A DNA stretch of 36,031 bases. Origin: Basidiobolus ranarum. Lineage: Eukaryota; Basidiobolomycota; Basidiobolomycetes; Basidiobolales. This document shows, in pieces, positions 1-8,671 of this stretch. The stretch is taken from the NCBI GenBank assembly GCA_040143965.1, contig JASJQH010000061.1, positions 1 to 36,031 of the forward strand, written 5' to 3'. The number at the start of each line of letters is the position of its first letter. Position 1 is the stretch's first letter. The notes under the pieces were generated by a model. That model saw only the letters and a program-made list of their open reading frames with translations. It made no database searches and was not told the origin of the DNA. The translations under genes were made by a program, and so were the position numbers.

Positions 1-180
1 AGAGCCGGAGATATGTTCTGTGCCATGAGTAATTTCGTCGGCAAGGACTAAAGTATAGGGATTGGCTCGTTTAAGAATATTTCTAAGGTCGGACATTTCG
101 GCGACAAAAGAGGATTGGCCTTTGAGAATATTATCTTCGCTAAGGATGCGAGTCATGAGAGATTTGTAGGGAGCATCATA
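1..180 (-). CDS. MutS-family ATPase, partial (MutS7-like)
   Basis: Sixty codons are open on the minus strand and run off the left edge of the window. Seen: a stretch GQSSFVAEMSDLRNILKRAN followed by a Walker-B-like TLVLADEITHGTE. Known: MutS ATPase domains carry SxFxxEM, a helix, then a hydrophobic run ending in DE. Ordinary mismatch-repair MutS and MSH proteins have DExGRGT there, whereas DExxxGTE together with an upstream PY-x-TRI-x-DNI block is typical of the MutS7 type known from giant viruses and octocoral mitochondria. Inference: this is the C-terminal half of a MutS7-like ATPase. It stops matching exactly where the copia fragment begins at 181. Whether the gene continues leftwards cannot be seen, and it could equally be a fossil piece of transferred DNA. 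Confidence 0.6.
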
Positions 181-744
181 GCAGTTAAGTGGATTTTCAG
201 ATATTTGAAAGGTACTGTGGATCTGTACTTAAAATACACATGCTCTGGATCAAACTTTGATCTGATAGGATATTCAGATGCAAATTGGGTAAGCAATATT
301 GAAGACAGGAGATGTACATCAGGATACTATTTCTTTGCTGCAATGGAGCTATATCTTGGGACTCAAAGAAACAATCTACCTTATCACTTTCAACAACAGA
401 AGCAGAATACATGGCTACCTGTGAGGCAACAAAAGAAGCAATATAGTTAAGAAAACTATTAACAGATCTAGGTTATTCACAAAATTCACCAGCTACAATA
501 TTTCAAGATAATCAAAGTTGTATCAAATTAGCTAAAAGTCCACATTTCATAATAGAAGCAAACATATAGATATTAAGCATCACTTCATAAGAGAGACTAT
601 AGAGAATAAGTTTATTGACTTAACTTATTGTTCTACAGAAGACATGATTGCTGATATATTAACCAAACCATTAGATAGACAGGAATTTGATAAATTTAGA
701 CCTTCCTTAGGATTAGTTTATATAGCTATTTAGTTGAGGGAGAG
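181..744 (+). mobile_element. Ty1/copia retrotransposon fossil, RNase H end of pol
   Basis: The plus strand encodes copia-type RNase H features: an AVKxIFRYLKGT-like block, the GYSDANW motif, and the terminal region that reads like Ty1/copia pol (block ending in LTKPL). A purine-rich tract (GAGGGAGAG) at about 737-744 sits just before the LTR, as expected for the polypurine tract. The element is broken, with several breaks, and lacks everything upstream of RNase H within this window. It begins abruptly against the MutS-like fragment rather than with an LTR, so it is a truncated remnant. Age cannot be set without a second LTR, but it looks old. Confidence 0.85.
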
Positions 745-1213
745 TCTTGAAATGGGGCTTGCCTAAACACCTGTATAGTCATATGTAGCTTAGTACTTAG
801 CTATCTTATATTTCACCAAGATATCATCCACTATTTGCAATTGGAATTTACTTAGAATATTTTTACCAACTTGGAAGTTCTCAGATACATAGATTTTTCA
901 AACTTGTGCTAGAAGCCCCAAACTTTGCACACATGATACTGGGACCTTCCTTAGCACATTCTACACATTAGTTTGCTTATATCTTGACAAAACTATAAAT
1001 GTCAACTTTCTACTCAATATTTCAATAAGTGAAAACCACCAATTTCTCTAATTCTCCAAACCACCTCCAACAGGCTCCCAAATACTTTAACAAGTATATA
1101 GTCCTATAAAACTTCACCCCAATTCACGCTTTAATCTAAACAACTTGAGCAATAATTAGCTTCTGGCAAAGCTGTGTATTGGAACTATATCTTTGGAGCT
1201 TGTATTTGAGAAC
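745..1213 (+). repeat. Probable 3' LTR of the copia fossil
   Basis: The sequence just after the polypurine tract starts TCTTGAAATGGGG and closely resembles the first bases of a second element that starts at 36000 (TGTTGAAATTAGC). A TATA-like CTATAAAA lies at 1104-1111, consistent with an LTR promoter. The right end is a guess: an ...AACA terminus near 1210-1213. No target duplication can be assigned because the 5' end of the element is missing. Confidence 0.55.
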
Positions 1214-1335
1214 ACATGTGATTTTAACTGAATCAGCTGGTACCGAGATACTGAAAGCAGCAATGATTATCTTAATGTAAATAACCCCAATACGATATAT
1301 ATAGCCACTTCAGCTGTTAGAATTGTGGCATATGA

Positions 1336-1731
1336 GACCAAATTGTTGAAGTAAAATGCAAAGGATTTCGGTCAAACCTTCAAGCATTTGACACGAGTAA
1401 GACTCCATGTGGAAAAATTGAACCCGGAGAGTTGGAGCAAAAATTCAACTAGGCAGATGTTGATGAAGCAAAGGAACAACCAATTTCATTCTTGCATAAG
1501 AATTTTGAGTCAAGAAACATGATACTTGTAGGAAACCACATCACCCACTTGCATGATTCTGAATTTGTGAGTACATTCCCTTCAAAAACGAATGGTGCCC
1601 AGGACTCACTTGGTTATTTACCGAGTTCATTTGGGGAGCCAAAACAGCTCAAAAACCTAACCGAGAGACAAGCTTACTTATTATTTATCAAGTCGGAACG
1701 TAACGGAATTCCGATAAACAATGATTTTTGA
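1336..1731 (+). pseudogene. Decayed reading frame of unknown family
   Basis: Coding-like composition runs through this stretch in one frame, but it is interrupted, has no good start codon and has no recognisable partner exons. The most open part (1453-1731) includes the words HITHLHDSEF and LTERQAYLLFIKSERNG. I recognise no family. It lies between a copia LTR and repeat-rich DNA, so it may be a remnant of a mobile element or of an old transferred gene. A short exon of a real gene is less likely. Confidence 0.25.
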
Positions 1732-2057
1732 TCACAATCAACATATGACACTATTGATTTTATCTGTCTACGATGTTTAACAGTAGAGTAGGTGTTACAG
1801 AAGCTATTCAGTGTAATAGACTTCACTTGCTCAACATTCCACGTTCTACAGGTTGAGTGAAGTAAAAGTTAAAGAGAATCTATTTTGATTAAAAGAAAGC
1901 ACTTCATGTGGCAGTGAGATATTTCATGGTGAATAGCATTATTACAAATACTTTTGCATGTGAAATAACGGGGGATAGGATCATAAGGGAGACAGGATCA
2001 TAACGGTCGTGCTAATAAGGTATTATACGTTATTGTAAGAAATATACACTTCAGTTG

Positions 2058-2132
2058 TTAATTGATTTAGTGGCTAGTTATTAATTGATTCAGTCAAGGG
2101 TGTTAATCGATTGAGATGGTTATTAATTGATT
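2058..2132. repeat. Four degenerate TTAATTGATT boxes at about 20-23 bp spacing
   Basis: TTAATTGATT starts at 2058, 2081 and 2123, and the variant TTAATCGATT starts at 2103. The spacings are 23, 22 and 20 bp. This reads as an old short tandem array. An array of binding sites is possible but unsupported. Confidence 0.6.
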
Positions 2133-3034
2133 GTCATAAGATGGTATTTATTGCTATAGATGAAGCAAGATAACTCTACTCAAGACAATTATGGTTACAG
2201 TCACTTATTTGAAATCATCTTTTTCTGACATAAAAGTCGATTTTAATGATGATTTAGCGTATCATAGATTGCGTATTATGAATAGTGGGAAAATTGACTG
2301 AAATAATGTCAAGCTAGAGACCACAGGCTTGGGCGTTAGTATAACCCTATTTTGTTGGGATACGAAGTATCACAGCGGCAGAGGCCAAGATCTGGTTTTG
2401 CATAGTCTAAGAGAGTATGAGAGTCAAAGAGCTCTAGTAAAAATACAAGTTTGTGGTGTAGTGCTGAGCTCATAATTTACTCGTTTGTATAATATGATAG
2501 AGCAGGCATTGAAAGGGTAACTGGCTATTCTTTGTACTTTATTATATTTCACTGCAGTTTCAGTATGTGAAGCTTTTCCTTCAAGAATTTTATAGTCTGC
2601 AGATCTTTATTCCAGAGCAACTTAAGAGTTTGTTATTCAGTGTTAATTGTATTACATAGCACTATTGTTAACGATGTTGTAACAATTTTCTTGCATGACA
2701 AGCTAAATCTGCATTACTGTATTTATTAATGATTTTGATTGAGATCTCGAAATTGGGAATTGGATAATTAATTAGATACCGAACTAGCTTGTGTTGACTT
2801 TCTCTCTATTATGTGTTATTTACTACATTAGTCGACAAAACAGACAATGTCGACTGCCGTTTTTATCGACCATTGTATTCCTTGTTATCAATAGGTGCAT
2901 AGATAGCAATCCATGAGAACAACTGTTAATAAGGCTTTTAAATGTATCAAGTTGAGTATTCTAAAGAAAAGTGTCTAGACTGTCTCCGATAACCAAATAC
3001 AACTCGGAATGTTCTACTAATCACTTGGATTTTA

Positions 3035-3061
3035 GCATTACAGGCATTACAGGCATTACAG
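3035..3061. repeat. Perfect 3 x 9 bp tandem repeat (GCATTACAG)
   Basis: Three exact adjacent copies of GCATTACAG. Confidence 0.9.
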
Positions 3062-3522
3062 GAAACTCAATCATACACTGAAGACGTGATGCGTAGAAGT
3101 GAATTTCAGTTACAGAATGTGAACTCCAAAATTTTCCAATTTCCCATAAATGGAATAGCGTCCCCTGGACATGCATTCATTGTATTAATAATAACAAACT
3201 GGTATATATAGTACGGATTTTGTTGTATATCTCTCATTAGTAACGTTAGATTCGTGATTTTAAATATTTGATTCGCTCTCATGAATTAAGCAATACATAT
3301 ATATATATACAAACCTTAATTTACCATCACATTGGGAAATGAATTTATACTGAACTAATCTATACCTTCACCCTCACTCTCTCACGTTTAACATAGCCAA
3401 GGTTTCAACAACTCCCAGCAGGTTCAATGACCTGCTTTCCATCGAAGAGTTAAGAAATTTCTTGGGATATGCCACTTGTTACACAATTCAAGACGCTAAC
3501 GGATAATTTTCTACTTGGAAGG

Positions 3523-3530
3523 TATATAAA
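3523..3530 (+). promoter_or_regulatory. TATA box of the DAO-like gene
   Basis: TATATAAA lies 87 bp upstream of the ATG at 3617. The intronless coding region downstream and similar TATA boxes at the two neighbouring dioxygenase genes suggest regulated transcription. A CGACACT word lies at 3586-3592, probably within the 5' leader. Confidence 0.6.
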
Positions 3531-3616
3531 TGAAACTACAGACCAATATCCAACATATTATCTGGCATTTTACTTCCACACTCGCCGACACTTGATAAGA
3601 GCTTAAGGTGCAAAAA

Positions 3617-4855
3617 ATGGATTCCGGAGACCTTTACAAGAAAGTAAAAATTACTCGTGCAGATGGTACCAAGCCTCATGTTCTTATTATCGGAGGAGGT
3701 GTTTCAGGTCTCACTACCGCTTGGACTTTGCGTAATTCTGGATGCAAAGTCACTGTTCTAGCCAAGCAATATGCTCAACGTGGAGCTCATGGGAAAGAGA
3801 TTGTCTCCGAGATTGCCGGTGCGCTATGGGAATGGCCACCTGCCGTTTGTGGCTCCCATGGAAAGGATACCGATACCCAGTTGAAAAATTTGCAACGTTG
3901 GTGTCAAATCTCCTATCTACAATTCAAAGATATTGCTGATAAATTCGGTGCAGATGATACCGGTATTCGTAAACGTATGTCGTGTTTCCTGTTTGATCGC
4001 AAATTAACCACTGGGGGCTTGAAAAAGAAGAATGAGATTGAAATAGTATGTGACGGATTTAATGACGATGTTCAAGCTCTGATCAAGAAATACAATATCA
4101 ATACAAATCTTGCGAAGAATGGTTACAACATCGTCGAGGGTTACGAGCATTTGTCATACGTCGTTGATCCTGGAAACTATCTTCACTGGTTAAAACGATT
4201 AGTTGAGGATAAAGACGTTACTCTCCTTCAAGGTGTCATTGAAGACACTCTTTATGAAGAAGCTCCTGATCTATTGAAGCGATTCAAAGCTGATATCATC
4301 GTCAACTGTACTGGTATGGCTTCAAGAGAGCTATGTAGCGATGAAAAAATGAAGCCCCTCCGTGGTATCCTGATTCATGCTAAGAATGATGGAAAGCGGT
4401 TCAAGAAAATTGAAAGCTGTATCTCCATCTCTCAACGTGATGCTGATGCCAATGCCACTGCTGAAGAAAAAAGAAAAGCCGATGAAGGAAGATTCGAGTT
4501 CATTGTACCTAGAAATGACGATATCCTTATTCTCGGCGGTTATGCCCAAATGGGAGAAGAAACATTAGAATGGAATGAAAAAGAGCATCAATACCTGGAG
4601 AGAATGAAAGCTGGATGTGTCAATCTCTATCCAGATTTAGCGAAAGCTGAATTCACTGATTACTACTATCGCGTTGGAATTCGCCCATTCCGTGATGAAC
4701 CCCGTGTAGGTCAAGATGATAAAAACCCCAAGATTTTCCACAATTATGGTCACGGAGGCTCAGGTTACACCCTTTCGTATGGTTGTGCATTAGACATTCG
4801 TAAAAGCGTTAAAGAGTACTTTGAAAATGAAATTAGACCTCGCAGTAACTTGTGA
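3617..4855 (+). CDS. D-amino-acid oxidase-like FAD oxidoreductase
   Basis: 412 codons, intronless, starting at the first in-frame ATG. Seen: an N-terminal dinucleotide-binding loop IIGGGVSGL (residues 24-32), an RVGIRPFRDEPRVG segment, and HNYGHGGSGYTLSYGCA near the C-terminus, which fits the D-amino-acid oxidase signature. Known: DAO enzymes are flavoproteins that oxidatively deaminate D-amino acids to 2-oxo acids, ammonia and peroxide, usually in peroxisomes. Odd: where fungal and animal DAOs have SPWAGxxW-like sequence, this protein has AGALWEWPPAVCG (about residues 67-79). That marks a divergent branch, so the substrate is uncertain. The C-terminus ends SNL, at best a weak variant of the peroxisomal SKL signal. 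It is followed by two sulfonate-dioxygenase-like genes, which hints at nutrient scavenging. Confidence 0.85.
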   Translation: MDSGDLYKKVKITRADGTKPHVLIIGGGVSGLTTAWTLRNSGCKVTVLAKQYAQRGAHGKEIVSEIAGALWEWPPAVCGSHGKDTDTQLKNLQRWCQISYLQFKDIADKFGADDTGIRKRMSCFLFDRKLTTGGLKKKNEIEIVCDGFNDDVQALIKKYNINTNLAKNGYNIVEGYEHLSYVVDPGNYLHWLKRLVEDKDVTLLQGVIEDTLYEEAPDLLKRFKADIIVNCTGMASRELCSDEKMKPLRGILIHAKNDGKRFKKIESCISISQRDADANATAEEKRKADEGRFEFIVPRNDDILILGGYAQMGEETLEWNEKEHQYLERMKAGCVNLYPDLAKAEFTDYYYRVGIRPFRDEPRVGQDDKNPKIFHNYGHGGSGYTLSYGCALDIRKSVKEYFENEIRPRSNL

Positions 4856-5636
4856 GTGTCGCCGATTCGTAATATTCTTAACCACTCAATATTCTTTCTT
4901 GTTGTATCGAACCAGAAATCATGATGTAAAATGCGAACTCTAGATAATTTTTTCAATACAATATATACAGCGCCACCCAGCCCTTTTCTCTGAAATAAAC
5001 TAATTAAGCGCAACCAATGTGTAATATTCATCAAAGTGACTCTAACCCTAAATAATCCTTGTAAAGCATTTCATCCAACCAAGCAACTAAAATTAATATC
5101 TGATCTACTTATTAGGTTAGTGTGGTTAGGATTGTTCAACCATCAATCGCAATTCATCGTAAAACTATCTGGGTACATCTGAAACAGTTATAGATCAAGC
5201 CTATAACATTGTAAAGTAACAGTTTGTAGTATAGTTTGCAGTATTATTAAATGTCAGATCTTAGTTAATATTCATAAATTTCCTGCATATATTTGTCAAT
5301 TAACGATCATTCCACTACAATGTTAGGTTCAAAGGTCCTCTGATTGGTGTCTAAGTAGAGTTCAAATATCACTACCAACGCTCCATTTTAGATTTACGCC
5401 TTTTATTCCTGCCGGTGATGAAAATAACCAACTAGCAGTATAGTCTCATGATGGGAATACTGAGCCAACAAGGACGCTATACTTACTCATGTGCCACTGT
5501 TCTGTGGCTTTACTACTATAAAAAGTACATCATTATTCCTGGTTCAGCTGTTAATGATTAATTTATTCATCTTGTTGATTTTGATCAAACAGATTAACCG
5601 TAATTTCATGTTTGGTTTCACAAAAGAGAATCACAA
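4856..5636. other. Intergenic, convergent 3' regions
   Basis: AT-rich, with no reading frame I would support. It separates the 3' ends of the DAO-like gene (plus) and the first TauD-like gene (minus). Confidence 0.6.
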
Positions 5637-6683
5637 TCATTTGGACTGATTGATATTTAATTTTGCCAATAACGCTTCAACTTGTGGTGCTTTGACTTCC
5701 GCCTCAGTAATACTGTTGAAAGTGAAATAAGGTTTCTCACCAAGGACTGTAACTCGTTCACCATGTCGAGCATATGGATAGTAATCTCCAGTAGCGTTGT
5801 GCTGAGTACTACGATTATCCCAAATAGCTACCGAGTTTGGAGTCCAACGCCAACGTACTTGTGCTTCGTGCGAGCGTTGTAAATGTTCGAACAAAAAGCT
5901 AAGAACTAGGTCTGACTCTATCGGATGCAGCTCCTTAATGGCTTTCGTAAATACTGAGTTCACAAATAGCCCTTTTTGATTTGTCAACGGATTAGTGCGC
6001 ACTAGTGGATGTTCAGTATTAATTGGAATATCTCTTGAAAGCGGCTGTCCAGAGGCCTCGGAGAGCTTGAGGAATAATTCTCCACTGTGAATACCTGTGA
6101 GTCCGTCCAAAAACTGTTGGAATTCGGGGCTTAACTTATCGTAAAGGGCATACGAGTTAGACCACAACGTGTCTCCTCCGGTTACTGGTACTTCTTTCAA
6201 TTGGAGAATGGAGAATGATGCTGGTTGTTCTTCGAATGAAATATCAGTATGCCAGGTGCCCTTTCTATATACCTCCCCTAGAGTTTGTTTGGAAGTCGTA
6301 ACTGCAGATGGAATTACAATTTCTGGATAAGAATTTGGAGTAGGAACGAATGGGTGAATATGAAGCTCGCCAAGTCGTCGGCCAAATGCCACCTGGCCAT
6401 CACGATCCAACTCTTGATCTCGGAAGAATACAACACCGCGTTCAGCAATCAAAGCTAAGAGATCCTCAAGTTGAGCATCAGTCAGCTTTGCCAATTGTAG
6501 GCCTTCGAGTTCGGTCCCGATAGATGGAGTCAAATCCGTACGTCTGGTAGCTGCATCTAGTAGATTTTTACGTTCCGGGTGAGCATTGAAGCCTTGAATG
6601 TACTTAGGATTACGATAATTATTGAGGGCCTTGGCTGCGCTATTATCCTTAGCAGAGATTATTTCTTGGCTTGTAATGGTCAT
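5637..6683 (-). CDS. TauD/Jlp1-type 2-oxoglutarate-dependent dioxygenase, copy 1
   Basis: 348 aa, intronless. Known: TauD/Jlp1 enzymes use Fe(II), O2 and 2-oxoglutarate to hydroxylate sulfonates such as taurine, releasing sulfite as a sulfur source. Seen: the iron facial triad H145-x-D147 within KGTWHTDISF and H295 within STQHNAT, and conserved arginines in ARHGERVTV (R306, R310) for 2-oxoglutarate. The fold is complete from the N-terminal GFNAHPE region to the C-terminus. About 74% of residues match copy 2 at 7622-8671 by hand alignment, almost without gaps. The start is the ATG at 6683, aligned with the partner's MTVTSQE. It is transcribed away from copy 2, with a TATA box 57 bp upstream. 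The true substrate could be another sulfonate or a sulfate ester. Confidence 0.9.
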   Translation of the reverse strand: MTITSQEIISAKDNSAAKALNNYRNPKYIQGFNAHPERKNLLDAATRRTDLTPSIGTELEGLQLAKLTDAQLEDLLALIAERGVVFFRDQELDRDGQVAFGRRLGELHIHPFVPTPNSYPEIVIPSAVTTSKQTLGEVYRKGTWHTDISFEEQPASFSILQLKEVPVTGGDTLWSNSYALYDKLSPEFQQFLDGLTGIHSGELFLKLSEASGQPLSRDIPINTEHPLVRTNPLTNQKGLFVNSVFTKAIKELHPIESDLVLSFLFEHLQRSHEAQVRWRWTPNSVAIWDNRSTQHNATGDYYPYARHGERVTVLGEKPYFTFNSITEAEVKAPQVEALLAKLNINQSK

Positions 6684-6739
6684 ACTTCAGTGAAATGCTG
6701 ATGGGAGGAAGTAATGACGATTTCTATCTACCCTAGCTC

Positions 6740-6747
6740 TATATATA
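6740..6747 (-). promoter_or_regulatory. TATA box, dioxygenase copy 1
   Basis: TATATATA lies 56 bp upstream of the ATG on the minus strand. It is preceded on that strand by GCGACACT (6755-6762) and AATTGTG (6781-6787). Confidence 0.65.
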
Positions 6748-6754
6748 CTCCGCC

Positions 6755-6762
6755 AGTGTCGC
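6755..6762 (-). promoter_or_regulatory. GCGACACT box, dioxygenase copy 1
   Basis: An exact 8-mer shared with the copy 2 promoter at 7524-7531, with an AATTGTG word 18 bp upstream in both. It is a candidate activator site. The bound factor is unknown. Confidence 0.45.
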
Positions 6763-7523
6763 AATGATTTACAATGAGTTCACAATTTTCCGTAGCGGTT
6801 GCATCATTTTTTAATCCAGGTCAAAGCTCGATCCTACCAACGTTTGTGATCCCTTTCTGCTTTGGAGATATCTAAAGCATTAAGATTGCTCATACTACTA
6901 GGATACATTACATTAACCTTATATCTTGCTACAGTTAATACATATGGGCTTTCATAAAAGTTATTGCTTTTAGATCTGATTAAAAACTGAACTCGAACTT
7001 TCACATAGATTTGGCTTGAAAACTAGATTATGATCTAACTTGATTAGTTGATCGAATTTCAATCTTTTACGGGATGATAAGTTAACAGGATGTGAGTTTA
7101 TACTCCTATTACAATATTTAACAAATGCATTTGATTATGTTATTAATAGAGCTATCTTCACAAACGTGATTTTTATCTTTAATGATATTTCTTATCGGAG
7201 TAATTATTAGCCTTCAATATCATGCGAAAGACATCCAATCTAGAATACAAATGGACTTGAAGGGATCTCCTAATTCCTTTCAATCATCACCTAATCTAAT
7301 ATTGTCAAACTATATCATGATATCCTGTTGATATAAAGTCAAGCCATTAGAGTCAAGCTCATGGATCACAAACTCCAGACTCATATCTAACCCCAATAGC
7401 ACCTTTAGTAAACTGATTTTACCGTGACAAACCAGTTACATCAATCTGGATTGGATAGAATTTTGTGTAATGTAGACGATGATGTGACAGTTGAGTGCAA
7501 TTGTGGAAATACCTCGAATAATG

Positions 7524-7531
7524 GCGACACT
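7524..7531 (+). promoter_or_regulatory. GCGACACT box, dioxygenase copy 2
   Basis: The same 8-mer as at 6755-6762, again 18 bp downstream of AATTGTG (7499-7505). The extended word ATGGCGACAC loosely resembles the Cys3/MetR bZIP site ATGRYRYCAT (8 of 10 positions), which would fit sulfur control. The copy 1 version fits that consensus less well. Confidence 0.45.
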
Positions 7532-7554
7532 CCCCGTATTATTCCACAGCCGAG

Positions 7555-7562
7555 TATATATA
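7555..7562 (+). promoter_or_regulatory. TATA box, dioxygenase copy 2
   Basis: TATATATA inside GAGTATATATAC, 59 bp upstream of the ATG at 7622. This is nearly the same distance as in copy 1. Confidence 0.65.
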
Positions 7563-7621
7563 CTAGCATATGTTAAGTGTATTATTATCACTCAAGTTTT
7601 AATACCATCTCTTTAAGCAAT

Positions 7622-8671
7622 ATGACCGTCACCAGCCAAGAGAACACTGCTTCTAACAATAATATCTCCAATAATTCTTTTAACGAGTATCGCAACCCCA
7701 AATATATTCAAGGGTTCAATGCTCACCCTGAATACAAGAACTTACTGGAGGTGGCAACCAAGCGTACAGACCTGACTCCTTCCATTGGAACTGAGATTGA
7801 AGGTTTACAGTTGGCGCAACTGACAGATGCTCAACTTGAGGATCTCTTAGCTCTGGCTGCTGTACGTGGTGTTGTATTCTTTCGTGAACAGAATTTCAGT
7901 CAGGAAGATGAAGTAGCTTTTGGCCGACGATTAGGTGAGCTCCACATTCATCCATTCATTCCAGCTCCCGACTCTTATCCTGAGATTGTGATTCCATCTG
8001 GAGCTGGAAAATCTTCTGCATACGTAGATAGTCTCTATCGCAAAGGTTCTTGGCACACTGATATCTCATTTGAAGAGCGTCCAGCATCATTCTCTATTCT
8101 TCAGCTGAAACAAGTTCCAAAAACAGGAGGGGATACTTTGTGGTCCAATTCGTACGCTCTCTATGACAAACTAAGCCCGGAATTCAAAGTTTTTCTCGAA
8201 AAACTCACAGCAGTTCACAGTGGGGATATTTTCATCAAGTCTGCTGAACTTTCTGGCAAGCCGCTGACAAGAGAGGTTCCAACCCATACCGAACACCCAC
8301 TAGTTCGCACAAATCCATTAACAAATCAGAAAGGGTTATTTGTCAATGCTGTTTTCACTAAAGCGATCAAAGAACTCACCCCAGTAGAGTCGGATATTAT
8401 TCTTGATCTTCTCTTCGCTCATCTTCAACGCACACACGAAGCACAAGTGCGATGGACTTGGACTGCTAATTCGGTTGCAATTTGGGATAATCGCAGTACT
8501 CAACATAATGCCACCTTTGACTACTATCCATACCTCAGATATGGTGAGCGTGTGACAGTGGTAGGCGAGAGACCCTATTTTGATCCCAATAGTACCACAG
8601 AAGCCGAAGTCAAAGCACCTCAAATTGAAGCTTTGTTAGAAAAACTCAAGTTGAGTCAGCTTGCACTCTAA
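7622..8671 (+). CDS. TauD/Jlp1-type 2-oxoglutarate-dependent dioxygenase, copy 2
   Basis: 349 aa, intronless. The frame is open for 15 codons upstream, but the first ATG is at 7622, and it aligns with the start of copy 1 (MTVTSQE against MTITSQE). Seen: the iron ligands H145 and D147 in KGSWHTDISF and H295 in STQHNAT, with the arginines of LRYGERVTV, so it should be catalytically competent. Differences from copy 1 cluster in residues 11-20, 91-99, 127-138 and 201-213. Those segments could alter substrate fit, so the pair may have split substrates rather than simply doubling dose. The arrangement points to an inverted duplication. The role is inferred as sulfite release from sulfonates. Confidence 0.9.
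   Translation: MTVTSQENTASNNNISNNSFNEYRNPKYIQGFNAHPEYKNLLEVATKRTDLTPSIGTEIEGLQLAQLTDAQLEDLLALAAVRGVVFFREQNFSQEDEVAFGRRLGELHIHPFIPAPDSYPEIVIPSGAGKSSAYVDSLYRKGSWHTDISFEERPASFSILQLKQVPKTGGDTLWSNSYALYDKLSPEFKVFLEKLTAVHSGDIFIKSAELSGKPLTREVPTHTEHPLVRTNPLTNQKGLFVNAVFTKAIKELTPVESDIILDLLFAHLQRTHEAQVRWTWTANSVAIWDNRSTQHNATFDYYPYLRYGERVTVVGERPYFDPNSTTEAEVKAPQIEALLEKLKLSQLAL

Larger units (their letters stand above)
1214..3522. other. Mostly non-coding stretch with decayed pieces
   Basis: AT-rich and repeat-dotted, with no complete gene recognised. It contains an interrupted coding-like stretch (about 1336-1731), a degenerate array of four TTAATTGATT-like boxes (2058-2132), a perfect 3 x 9 bp tandem repeat (3035-3061) and an (AT)n run near 3297-3310. 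A shorter reading frame near 2325-2480 has no recognisable family. This is probably an accumulation zone for element debris. Confidence 0.5.
6684..7621. promoter_or_regulatory. Shared divergent promoter region of the two dioxygenase genes
   Basis: A 938 bp head-to-head intergenic region with no coding potential that I can see. Each gene has its own core promoter near its end of the region. In transcription order both show AATTGTG, exactly 18 bp, GCGACACT, then GAGTATATATA. The GCGACACT to GAGTATATATA gap is 4 bp for copy 1 and 20 bp for copy 2. The rest is AT-rich without evident structure. Confidence 0.55.
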
